This document shows, piece after piece, positions 43,644 to 52,337 of a DNA stretch of 64,000 nt. The notes beneath the pieces are model-generated. The model saw only the letters and a program-made list of their open reading frames with translations. It was not told the origin of the DNA and did no database searches. This DNA comes from Castellaniella denitrificans. Its GTDB lineage: Bacteria; Pseudomonadota; Gammaproteobacteria; Burkholderiales; Burkholderiaceae_B. Each line of letters begins with the position of its first letter. Positions within the stretch are counted from its first letter, which is position 1. The stretch covers positions 1-64,000 of the forward strand of contig NZ_JBHSEZ010000029.1 in the NCBI RefSeq assembly GCF_042653765.1. Reading direction: 5' to 3'. A program made the position numbers and the translations under genes.

Positions 43644-44975
43644 ATGACGCAAACCGCATGGGTTCTGTCGCTGTCCCAGTTTTACCTGAGCCTGGGGTTC
43701 GTGCTGTTCTTCCTGGCGCTGGAACTGGGCCTGGCCTGGGTCTTGTTCGGCTTCCGGCTGCGCGCCCGGCGCAGCCAGGCGGCCCTGCTGGCCTATCGGT
43801 TCTGGGCGCGCGTGTTCGCCCTGTCCCTGATCCTCGGCTTCGCCGCCAGCCTGCCGCTGCTGCTGCAGCTGGGCACGCTGTGGCCGGGCTTCATGGACCG
43901 GGCCGGCGAGGTCGCGGGCCCGCTGGTGGGCATGGCGGTGCTCACGGCCTTCATCTTCAAGTCCTGCTTCCTGGGCGCCATGCTGTACGGGCAGCGGACC
44001 CTGTCCGACCGGGCCCACACGCTGGTGGTGGGCATGGTGGCGGTGGGCACGTCCCTGACGGCCTGGTGGATCGCCGCGCTGCTGGCCTGGCTGCAGTGGC
44101 CGGCCGGTGCGGTCCTGTCCGAAGGCCGCTACCAGGTGGCGGACTGGCTGGAATTGCTGGGCGGCATCGCGCCCGTGCTGTTCGGGGTGCTGCTGGCCGG
44201 CGGCCTGCTGCTGGCGGCCACCCTGATGCTGGCCGTGACCGTCTGGCGCACGGAAGTCCGCCCCAGCGACGTGGGGGACCGCGGCGTCTACGCCTGGGGC
44301 CTGTGGCTGGTGCTGCTGGCGCTGGCGCTGCAGGCGCTGCTGGCGGCGGACCTGGGGCGCGAACTGCTGCCGCTGCAGCCGGCGCGCGTGGCGGCCGTGG
44401 TGCCGCAATGGACCAGCGGCCCGCCGGAGCGCCTGTCCCTGGCGGCCTGGCCGGACGAATCCCTGGGGCGCGATGCTTGGCGCCTGCCGGGGCCCGCCGA
44501 TTGGCCCGGCTGGGCGCGGCTGCCGGCCGAGGGCCCCTTGCGGGGGCTGAACGATCTGGCCGGCATCCGGCCGCCCCTGGCGGCCACCTACCTGTCGGCG
44601 CGGCTGGCCGTACTGCTGACCGGCGTGCTGGCCGCGATGGCGGCGTGGGCGCTGTGGCGGGGCCGCCGCCTGGGCTATGAGCCCGACAACCTGTCGCGGG
44701 CCGGCCGCATCGGACTGCGGGCCATGGCCTGGCTGGCCGTGGCCCTGCAGGCGGCGGGCTGGGGGCATCTGCTGATCGGCAGCCTGCCCTACGCCATCCA
44801 GGGCACGGTCTCGCTGCGCGAGATCGGCACGGACGCGGGCGAGGGCGCCCTCTGGACCGTCCTGTGCCTGCAGGTCGCGGTCTACGGGGCGCTGGCCGCG
44901 GGCTTTTACCAGTTGCTGCGGCACGCCACCCGTTACGGCGTGGTGCCGGTGGCCCGTCATCGGGGGCGCGCATGA
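43644..44975 (+). CDS. CydA-like membrane protein lacking the canonical heme ligands
   Basis: A 443-residue membrane protein with about nine helices that aligns by eye along most of E. coli CydA, for example LSLSQFYLSLGFVLFFLALE, YRFWARVFAL and AVGTSLTAWWIAALLAWLQ. The ligands are changed: H19 is Val20, H186 is Val182 and M393 is Ala322. Glu99 is Lys106 and the GRQPW motif reads GSLPY (379-383). It should not carry hemes b558, b595 and d in the usual way, so terminal oxidase activity is doubtful. It is translationally coupled to a CydB-like partner (ATGA). It could be a heme-free quinol-binding or ion-translocating derivative, or bind heme through other residues. The alignment was done by hand. 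Confidence 0.75.
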   Translation: MTQTAWVLSLSQFYLSLGFVLFFLALELGLAWVLFGFRLRARRSQAALLAYRFWARVFALSLILGFAASLPLLLQLGTLWPGFMDRAGEVAGPLVGMAVLTAFIFKSCFLGAMLYGQRTLSDRAHTLVVGMVAVGTSLTAWWIAALLAWLQWPAGAVLSEGRYQVADWLELLGGIAPVLFGVLLAGGLLLAATLMLAVTVWRTEVRPSDVGDRGVYAWGLWLVLLALALQALLAADLGRELLPLQPARVAAVVPQWTSGPPERLSLAAWPDESLGRDAWRLPGPADWPGWARLPAEGPLRGLNDLAGIRPPLAATYLSARLAVLLTGVLAAMAAWALWRGRRLGYEPDNLSRAGRIGLRAMAWLAVALQAAGWGHLLIGSLPYAIQGTVSLREIGTDAGEGALWTVLCLQVAVYGALAAGFYQLLRHATRYGVVPVARHRGRA

Positions 44976-46021
44976 TCGATTCGCTGGCGGCCCTGCTGGG
45001 CCTGGGCGCCCAGGACCCGGCCTTCTGGATTCCCCTGGCGCTGATCGCCGTGTTCTTCGCCACCGTCGTGGCGGGCGTGCTGCTGGACGGCTTCGACATC
45101 GGCGTGGGCTGCGTGTCCCTGGTTGCGCCGCCCGCCCTGCGGCCGCGCATGCTGTCGCTGCTGGGCCCCTGGCGCGACGCCAACGAATTCTGGGTGTTCC
45201 TGGGCGTCGGGCTGTTCGCGGTGGCGTTCCCCTATGCCTGGCCCCAGACCCTGGGGCGCCTGTACCTGCCGCTGTCGCTGCTGGCCCTGGGCACGATGCT
45301 GCGCTCGGTGTGCTTCGAGTGGCGCCTGCGGGCGCCGGCCGAGCACCAGGGCCGCTGGCAGTTCGGTTTCGGCGCGGGGGCCGTGCTGGTCGCGTTTTCC
45401 CATGGCTACATCCTGGCGCGGGTGGCGGTGGCCTATCAGCCGGGCGGCGGCAACACCGGCTTCGCGATCCTGATGGGGGGCTGCGCCGTGGCGGTCTACA
45501 GCCTGCTGGGGGCCGCCTGGCTGATGATGCGCGAGGCGGGCGAACTGCGCGTGCGCGCCGTGGGCTGGGCGCGCCGCACCCTGCGCTGGGGCGCCGTGGG
45601 CGCCGTGGGCGTGTCGGTGGTGCTGGATTTCTCCAACGCCGGTGTGTTCCTGAAATGGGGCGACGGCACGCACTGGCTGGCGGTCGGCCTAGTCTGGAGC
45701 ACGCTGCTGGCGTGCTTCGTCCTGACGGAAATGACGCTGCAGCGCATGATCAGCCACAGCTATCGCGCCTCGGCCCTGCCCTATGCCCTGGTGCTGGTGA
45801 TCGTCCTGACCGTGCTGGGCGGGCTGGCCTACAGCTTCTTCCCCTATCTCGTGCTGGACGAGATCACCCTGTGGGACGCCGCCGCGCCGGTGGCGACCCT
45901 GCGCCTGGCCCTGTCGGCCGTCGTGATCGCGCTGCCGGTGGCGCTGATCTTCAACCTCTGGGTGTACTGGCGCATGCTGGGCCGGTCGCGGCCGCCCAGT
46001 CCGCCGGATTTCAGGCCTTGA
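44972..46021 (+). CDS. CydB-like membrane subunit
   Basis: A 349-residue protein with about eight helices matching cytochrome bd subunit II. Conserved blocks are LLDGFDIGVGC near the first helix, GPWRDANEFWVFLGVGLF, FPYAWPQTLGRLYLPL and MLRSVCFEWRLRA. These are retained much better than the key residues of its CydA-like partner. It overlaps that gene by four bases, so they form a complex or did so recently. No cydX or cydDC genes are adjacent. Confidence 0.85.
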   Translation: MIDSLAALLGLGAQDPAFWIPLALIAVFFATVVAGVLLDGFDIGVGCVSLVAPPALRPRMLSLLGPWRDANEFWVFLGVGLFAVAFPYAWPQTLGRLYLPLSLLALGTMLRSVCFEWRLRAPAEHQGRWQFGFGAGAVLVAFSHGYILARVAVAYQPGGGNTGFAILMGGCAVAVYSLLGAAWLMMREAGELRVRAVGWARRTLRWGAVGAVGVSVVLDFSNAGVFLKWGDGTHWLAVGLVWSTLLACFVLTEMTLQRMISHSYRASALPYALVLVIVLTVLGGLAYSFFPYLVLDEITLWDAAAPVATLRLALSAVVIALPVALIFNLWVYWRMLGRSRPPSPPDFRP

Positions 46022-46085
46022 GCGCGCCGGGCCGCCCCAAGCGCGGACTCCCCCTCGGGGGGACGACGCGCGGCGTCAAGGGGGC
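46022..46085. repeat. GC-rich intergenic hairpin element after cydB-like gene
   Basis: This spacer carries GCCGCCCCAAGCGC, then CTCCCCCTCGGGGGGA forming a hairpin, then GACGCGCGGCGTCAAGGGGGC. It resembles the GC-rich elements common between genes in Burkholderiales genomes. Only one copy is in this window, so the repeat status rests on memory. Confidence 0.4.
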
Positions 46086-46091
46086 ATCATC

Positions 46092-47846
46092 ATGAAAGGG
46101 CCGGATCTGCACCTGCGGGCCGACGGCGCGGTCGCCATGCTGTGCTGGGCGGCCCTGGCCGGTGTCGGCGGCGCTCTGGTGACGATCGCCTTCCATGCCG
46201 GCATCCACGGAGTCCAGTGGCTGTTCGCCGGGCATTCCGGGGCCATCACCCAGGTGATGCGCGACCTGCCCTGGTGGCTGCGCCTGCTGGCGCCGGCCGC
46301 GGGCGGCCTGTGCGCCGGAGGACTGCTGGTGGCGGCCCGGCGCGTGTCGCGCGATGCGCATTCCGACTACATGGAAGCCGTGGCCATCGGCGACGGGCGG
46401 ATGTCCGTGCGCCAGGGCCTGCTGCGGTCCTTGTCCTCGCTGTGCACGGTCGCCACGGGCGGCTCCATCGGCCGCGAGGGCGCCATGGTGCACCTGGCCG
46501 CCCTGTGGGGGTCGGTGCTCGGGCGGCTGCTGCGCTCGGGCACGGCGCACCTGCGCCTGCTGGTGGCCTGCGGGGCGGCGGCGGGGGTGTCCGCCGCCTA
46601 CGGCGCGCCCATCGCGGGGGCCGTGTTCGTGGGCGAGATCATCCTCGGTTCCATGTCCTTCCAGAATTTCGGCCCGCTGCTGGTCGCGGCCGCCGTGTCG
46701 AACCTGGTCATGCGGCTGAGCGGCCACTACGTGGCGCTGTACGCCATGCCCGGCCTGGAGGCCGTCCCGGCGGACCTGCTGCTGCCCAGCCTGGCCCTGG
46801 GCATCCTGGCCGGGGTGGGGGCGCCGCAGTTCCTGCGCTGCATTCACGGGGTGAAGTCGCTGTTCGGCCGCACTGGCCTGCCGCTGCCCTTGAGCCTGGC
46901 CCTGGGCGGGCTGATGCTGGGGGGCGTGCTGGTCGGCATGCCGCAGATGGCGGGCAACGGCTACAGCGTGGTCGTGTCCCTGCTGCACCAGCCCCAGGCC
47001 TGGCAGATGGTGCTGTGGATCCTGCTGTGCAAGGTGCTGGCGACGGCGCTGACGGCGGGTTCGGGCGCGGTGGGCGGGGTGTTCACCCCGACCCTGTTCG
47101 TCGGCGCGGCCCTGGGCACGCTGTTCGCCCAGGGACTGGGGGAAGCCTGGCCCGCGCTGGCGGGCCACGGCCCGGTCCTGACCCTGGTGGGCATGGGCGC
47201 CTTCCTGGCGGCCGCGACCAGCGCGCCCTTCATGGCGATCCTGATGATCTTCGAAATGACCCTCAGCTACCAGATGGTGCTGCCGCTGGTGCTGGCCTGC
47301 GTGGCGGCGTATTTCGTGTCGCGCGGCCTGGCCCAGGCGGTGATGTACCAGGTCACCCTGCGCCACGAGGACAACCAGGCGCTGCGCCGGCAGCTGCGCC
47401 ACGCCCGGCTGGACAGCCTGATGCGCCCGGCGGAGACCGTGGTTCGCACCGATGCGCCGGTGCGCCGCGCCCAGGAGATGTTCCTGGACTATCCGGTGAA
47501 GTACCTGTACGTGACCGATGCCGAGGGCGCCTGGCAGGGCGTGATCGCCCAGCAGGACCTGACCCGCATGATGCTGGGCGAGATCGACGTGCAGTCCAAG
47601 ACCTGCGGCGAGGTGCTGCGCCTGGACTTCGTCAAGCCCCTGTATCCCGACCTGAGCCTGGACGAGGCCCAGGCGCAGTTCAGCGCCTTCCAGGGGGAGC
47701 GGCTGCCGGTGGTCAGCCGCGACCGGCCTGCCCGGCTGCTGGGCGTGGTCTACAAGTCCGACCTGCTGGAGCGCTATTCGCAGTTGAAGCGGGCGCTGGA
47801 CGGGGACGCCGATTTCGTGCTGCCGCCGCGCCGGGAGCGCCGGTGA
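46092..47846 (+). CDS. ClC-family chloride channel/transporter with CBS domains
   Basis: A 584-residue ClC protein (ClcB-like). The anion-pathway motifs are visible: GGSIGREGAMV with the gating glutamate, AAYGAPIAGAVFVGEI, and GSGAVGGVFTPTLFVGAA. A C-terminal pair of CBS domains (about 450-570) ending in VVYKSDLLERYSQ may sense nucleotides. Members exchange chloride for protons, which aids acid resistance. It follows the cydAB-like pair by 70 bases in the same direction. Confidence 0.93.
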   Translation: MKGPDLHLRADGAVAMLCWAALAGVGGALVTIAFHAGIHGVQWLFAGHSGAITQVMRDLPWWLRLLAPAAGGLCAGGLLVAARRVSRDAHSDYMEAVAIGDGRMSVRQGLLRSLSSLCTVATGGSIGREGAMVHLAALWGSVLGRLLRSGTAHLRLLVACGAAAGVSAAYGAPIAGAVFVGEIILGSMSFQNFGPLLVAAAVSNLVMRLSGHYVALYAMPGLEAVPADLLLPSLALGILAGVGAPQFLRCIHGVKSLFGRTGLPLPLSLALGGLMLGGVLVGMPQMAGNGYSVVVSLLHQPQAWQMVLWILLCKVLATALTAGSGAVGGVFTPTLFVGAALGTLFAQGLGEAWPALAGHGPVLTLVGMGAFLAAATSAPFMAILMIFEMTLSYQMVLPLVLACVAAYFVSRGLAQAVMYQVTLRHEDNQALRRQLRHARLDSLMRPAETVVRTDAPVRRAQEMFLDYPVKYLYVTDAEGAWQGVIAQQDLTRMMLGEIDVQSKTCGEVLRLDFVKPLYPDLSLDEAQAQFSAFQGERLPVVSRDRPARLLGVVYKSDLLERYSQLKRALDGDADFVLPPRRERR

Positions 47847-47927
47847 CCACCGGCCGGCGCTTCTTCGCGGCCGGCTCCGCCGCAGTGATGGCATAATCCC
47901 GGTACTGGATATCAACACAGCCTTTTC

Positions 47928-48992
<1,065 letters not shown>

Positions 48993-49022
48993 GAACCTCC
49001 GAACCCGGGGTGTCCTAGGGAC

Positions 49023-49040
49023 GCGCGGCGCCGGCCGCGC
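49023..49040. terminator. Hairpin between convergent ruvB and antitoxin genes
   Basis: GCGCGGC (49023-49029) pairs with GCCGCGC (49034-49040) around GCCG. There is no T tract; it could terminate both transcripts weakly. Confidence 0.4.
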
Positions 49041-49358
49041 TCAAAGGGTCGCCAGCCGTTCGACGGTGTCCGGGTAACGTTCCACCAGCCGGATCAGCAG
49101 TGTGGCTTGGGCGTTGGGCCTGGCGCGCCCCTGTTCCCAGTTTTCCAGCGTGCGCGGATTGGTGCGCAAGTAACGCGCGAATACGCCACGCGACAGATTC
49201 AGGCGCTTGCGCAGATCGGTCAGTTCGCCCGCAGTGATTTCAAGTACAGGACCCGCGTCGACGACGTGGCGGCGCAAGGTGATTTTCCCTGCGCGCTCGG
49301 CCGTCAGGGCCTCGAATCCTTCCGTCAGTTCGGCAAACAGGTTGCGCTTGTTTGTCAT
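49041..49358 (-). CDS. XRE-type antitoxin of a RelE/HigB-like toxin
   Basis: A 105-residue helix-turn-helix protein. The DNA-binding domain is C-terminal (LTDLRKRLNLSRGVFARYLRTNPRTLENWEQG), a layout seen in HigA2-type antitoxins, after a toxin-binding N-terminal region. Its ATG overlaps the toxin stop (ATGA), so the pair is translationally coupled with the toxin first. It probably represses the promoter near 49705-49725, where an AT-rich partly symmetric CGTTAATTACG occurs. Confidence 0.9.
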   Translation of the reverse strand: MTNKRNLFAELTEGFEALTAERAGKITLRRHVVDAGPVLEITAGELTDLRKRLNLSRGVFARYLRTNPRTLENWEQGRARPNAQATLLIRLVERYPDTVERLATL

Positions 49359-49696
49359 GGGGCGCGTGCCTTCAGTTCGTTGTGCAACAGAGCGGCCAAG
49401 AGCGCACGTTCCTGGGCGGACAGATCGTCCATTTCATCTTTGTCATACACGGTGAACAACCAGAACTGATGGCCTGCGGTCCAGGGGTAGTAGATCACGC
49501 GCAACCCACCTCGTTTGCCCTTGCCGCGACGTGTGTCGAGGAATCGGACTTTTCGCAGCCCGCCAGTTCCAGGGATGACATCACCCGCGTATGGCTGTTG
49601 GAGCAGAATGGATTGCAGACCGCGAAAGGCGGAATCGTCCAAGTATCGTTCACGGTGTCTTTGGAACACCGGCAACTCGATGAAAAGAGCCTTCAT
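49355..49696 (-). CDS. RelE/HigB-like toxin
   Basis: A 113-residue RelE-superfamily protein, distinct from the HigB at 7.6 kb. Features are MKALFIELPVFQRHRERYLDD at the start, the central GGLRKVRFLDTRRGKGKRGG basic patch and LRVIYYPW...FWLFTVYDKDEMDDLS at the end. Such toxins cleave mRNA on ribosomes. Starts at 49696 or 49702 are both possible. The pair lies at the edge of the accessory region next to ruvB. Confidence 0.9.
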   Translation of the reverse strand: MKALFIELPVFQRHRERYLDDSAFRGLQSILLQQPYAGDVIPGTGGLRKVRFLDTRRGKGKRGGLRVIYYPWTAGHQFWLFTVYDKDEMDDLSAQERALLAALLHNELKARAP

Positions 49697-49836
49697 CGCC
49701 ATTCTATCCGTTAATTACGTATAAATGAAGAACGAGCCGCTGTGCCGCGTATCGTCGAGCAGGCTATGGGGGTTGAGTGGAGGCATGCAAGCATGGCCGG
49801 GGTCCAGTGGAGGTGGACGGCCATTGTGGGTCAGGC

Positions 49837-49872
49837 GCAACAACCCCGCCAGACTGGAAAATCCGAACGGAT
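49837..49872 (+). repeat. Short degenerate repeat shared with 2699-2737
   Basis: GCAACAACCCCGCCAGACTGG continues with AAAATC and CGAACGGAT; the minus strand of 2699-2737 shows the same core and spacing. It lies in the 276-base gap 49697-49972, which otherwise has no gene I can support. It may be a relic of a mobile element. Confidence 0.4.
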
Positions 49873-49972
49873 GGAAATGTCCTGGCGGGTCTTGGGGTCG
49901 GTCCGGTCCGATCCGCGGTCGGTGTCGTCGGGGGCGTAGGGCGCGGCGTGGCGCCGTAGCGCCACCATCGTG

Positions 49973-50851
49973 TCAGCCCGGGATGCGCCGCTGCAAAATG
50001 TCCAGGAATACGCGCGCGCTGGCCGGCAAGGGCCGGTAGGCCTCCGTGATCGCGCAGATCGGGTTGTGGAATACCGGGCCGTCGGCGATCGCGCGCAGCG
50101 GATAGCGCGCATGGACGCGGTCCGCGTAATGCTCGGTCAGCAGGCCGAGATAGTGCCCCGTGGCGACGAACACCGCGACGGCTTCCAGTCCTTCCGCGTC
50201 CGGGCCGCGCCTGAAGCGGCCCGTGGCCAGGGCCTGCTCGATGAATGGATGAGTGCGGTGGACCAGGGGCAGGTTCCGGGCGGTTTCGTCGTCGACGTCC
50301 GCCGCCACGTAGATCCGGTGCGTCTCGATGAAGAGCGGCTGGTAGTGGAAGGCCTTGTCTTCCTGGTATTGGCCCCGGAGGCCGATCTGGATGCGCCGTT
50401 CCCGCAGGGCCTGGTTCAGCTGGGAGTGGGTGAGGACCAGGATTTCGGGGCTGACGTCGGGGGCGATGCGCCGCAGTTCCACCAGGGACTCGGGCAGTAC
50501 GCAGGCGGGGTCGGTCAGGACCTGTTCGACCATGCCGATGGTCAGGGGGCCGGACAGGATGCCGCGCACCGCGTCGATCTCCGGGCGGATGCCGTCGAGC
50601 GCGCGCAGGGCGTTGCGCGAGACTTCCAGCGCGGTCGCGCCTGCAACGGTCAGGCGAAAGCCCGCGGGGCCGCGTTCGCATAGCTGCACGCCGAGCTTGT
50701 CCTCGATTTCGCGGATGTGGCGGCTGATGGAGGCCTTGGACATGTGCAGCTGCCGTTCCGCCACGGAAAAGCCACCTGCCTGCGCCACGGCGCAGAACAC
50801 GCGCAGGGACTTCAGGTCGCGTTCGGTGAGTGTGCGTTGAGGCGATTCCAT
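49973..50851 (-). CDS. LysR-family regulator of the adjacent ureohydrolase operon
   Basis: A 292-residue LysR-type regulator. The winged helix-turn-helix is at about 13-70 (FCAVAQAGGFSVAERQLHMSKASISRHIREIE) and the inducer-binding domain, with two alpha/beta lobes, at about 95-290. It is divergent from the operon starting near 51050, the usual layout for an activator of its neighbour. A T-N11-A box at 50980-50998 fits. The inducer is probably the imported substrate or an early intermediate. Confidence 0.9.
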   Translation of the reverse strand: MESPQRTLTERDLKSLRVFCAVAQAGGFSVAERQLHMSKASISRHIREIEDKLGVQLCERGPAGFRLTVAGATALEVSRNALRALDGIRPEIDAVRGILSGPLTIGMVEQVLTDPACVLPESLVELRRIAPDVSPEILVLTHSQLNQALRERRIQIGLRGQYQEDKAFHYQPLFIETHRIYVAADVDDETARNLPLVHRTHPFIEQALATGRFRRGPDAEGLEAVAVFVATGHYLGLLTEHYADRVHARYPLRAIADGPVFHNPICAITEAYRPLPASARVFLDILQRRIPG

Positions 50852-50979
50852 CGCTGTGTTGCCTGCGGTATCGCACCGGTTCCGGCGCGGCGTTCATGGG
50901 TTTCCAGGGGACGATTCCCGCGTCGCGAGCCCGGCGGGACGGCACCAGCATACCACCCCCCTTTCGTGGTCCGGACGAA

Positions 50980-50998
50980 GGTTTCGATTCCTGAAACC
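50980..50998. promoter_or_regulatory. LysR-type T-N11-A box in the divergent promoter region
   Basis: GGTTTC-GATTCCT-GAAACC is a perfect inverted repeat with the T-N11-A form (T50983, A50995). It lies between the LysR gene and the operon. A candidate operon -10, TAATCT (51041-51046), is about 43 bases downstream, a spacing typical of LysR activation sites. Confidence 0.65.
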
Positions 50999-51085
50999 AT
51001 GTGGGCAGAAAAGTCGCTTTTTATTGGGCCGGATCGTGCTTAATCTAAGCGCATAAATCGACATCCATATCGCATGGAGGAGACT

Positions 51086-51214
51086 ATGAAAATATCCGGC
51101 GGAAAATGCCCGCCGGCCTGCCCGGGCCGCGGTTCGTCCAATGGGCGCCTGAATCGAGGCCGCCTGAATCTTCACTTTTGCCCGGGTCAGGAATCGAAAG
51201 AATTTCCATTCTGA
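51086..51214 (+). CDS. Possible 42-residue leader peptide at the head of the operon
   Basis: The frame opens with ATG after a very good GGAGGAG site (same form as before the ABC ATPase gene) and ends at 51212-51214. The product starts MKISGGKCPPACPGRG and is rich in Gly, Arg, Pro and Cys (Cys 8, 12 and 32), with no signal peptide. It has no recognisable homologue. It may be a leader peptide influencing the structures at 51245-51305, or only a chance frame. Confidence 0.4.
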   Translation: MKISGGKCPPACPGRGSSNGRLNRGRLNLHFCPGQESKEFPF

Positions 51215-51244
51215 TTCATCGGAAATCCATGCGGATCAAACGGC

Positions 51245-51305
51245 GCCGGGTGCCATGCCCGGCCTGGAAGACATATTGAATTCCAGATTCGCGAATCATT
51301 TTTTT
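51245..51305 (+). promoter_or_regulatory. Structured leader with two hairpins and a T tract before the ureohydrolase gene
   Basis: A GCCGGG/CCCGGC hairpin (51245-51263) is followed by the palindrome GATTCGCGAATC (51286-51297) and a run of seven T residues after ATT. The second stem is short, so a classical terminator is uncertain, but a conditional attenuator upstream of 51332 is possible. Confidence 0.35.
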
Positions 51306-51331
51306 CACTCAATCATCGAACGCAAGGAAAT

Positions 51332-52300
51332 ATGATGGAACAGCTTACCGTCCCCCCTCATTCTCATCACAAGACACTGCTGTATTCGGAACTGGTGACC
51401 GAACTGGAGAATCTGCGGGCGGACATCGCGATCCTCGGCATGCCCTTCGGCGCCGCCTACGGCCCCCGTTCCTTCACCAACGACCAGACCCGCACGCCCC
51501 AGGTCCTGCGCGACATCAGCGACCGGATCGTGCGCCATCCCGATCATTATGATTTCGACATCGACGGCCCGCTGCTGCAGGGCCGCAAGGACATCCGCTT
51601 CGTCGATTGCGGCGACGTGCTGCCGGACCTGTCCAAGCCGGGCGACCACTATCGCCGGGCCACGCTGGCGGTGCGGCAGATCCTGAAGGGGGGCGGGCTG
51701 CCCATCGTCCTGGGCGGCGACCACGGCATCACCACGCCGATCCTGCGCGCCTATGACGAGCTGGCGGCGCCCGTCACCCTGGTGCACGTCGATGCCCACC
51801 TGGACTGGCGCGAGGAAGTCAACGGCGTGCGCGAAGGGCTGTCCAGCCCGATCCGTCGCGCTTCGGAAATGGAGCACGTGGACCAGATCTTCCAGATCGG
51901 CCTGCGCGCCCAGGGCAGCGCGCGGCCGGCCGACTACGAGGCCGCCAAGGCCTACGGCGCGCATGTGGTGTCGGCCTATGAACTGCATGAAACCGGCATG
52001 CAGGCGATCCTGGACCGCATCCCGGATGGCGGAAACTACTATCTCAGCATCGATGCCGACGGCATCGACCCGAGCATCATGCCGGCCGTGGACGGTCCCG
52101 CGCCGGGCGGCGTCACCTATGTCCAGGCGCGCCAGCTGATCCAGGGGCTGGTGAAGAAGGGACGTGTCGTCGGCATGGACATCGTCGAGATCCAGCCGTC
52201 CAAAGATACCGGCAGCAAGCTCACCTGCGTGACCGCGGGGCGTTTCATCGTCAATCTCATCGGCGCTTCGATCCGCGCCGGGTATTTCGACAAGCGGTGA
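51332..52300 (+). CDS. Ureohydrolase (agmatinase/arginase superfamily), predicted guanidino-acid amidinohydrolase
   Basis: A 322-residue manganese ureohydrolase that would release urea from a guanidino compound. The metal ligands are all present: His131 (LGGDHGIT), Asp154, His156 and Asp158 (VDAHLDW), Asp241 and Asp243 (SIDADGIDP). The following PAVDGPAPGG replaces the APGTGTPE-like loop of classical agmatinases and indicates a different substrate. Gene context (aspartase, amino-acid ABC transporter) favours a guanidino dicarboxylic acid such as guanidinosuccinate (N-amidino-aspartate) over agmatine. Agmatine, guanidinobutyrate and guanidine remain alternatives. AAGGAA precedes the ATG. Confidence 0.88.
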   Translation: MMEQLTVPPHSHHKTLLYSELVTELENLRADIAILGMPFGAAYGPRSFTNDQTRTPQVLRDISDRIVRHPDHYDFDIDGPLLQGRKDIRFVDCGDVLPDLSKPGDHYRRATLAVRQILKGGGLPIVLGGDHGITTPILRAYDELAAPVTLVHVDAHLDWREEVNGVREGLSSPIRRASEMEHVDQIFQIGLRAQGSARPADYEAAKAYGAHVVSAYELHETGMQAILDRIPDGGNYYLSIDADGIDPSIMPAVDGPAPGGVTYVQARQLIQGLVKKGRVVGMDIVEIQPSKDTGSKLTCVTAGRFIVNLIGASIRAGYFDKR

Positions 52301-52337
52301 ATCGGGCAATCGGGCCAGAGGTCGATGGAGTCGTACG

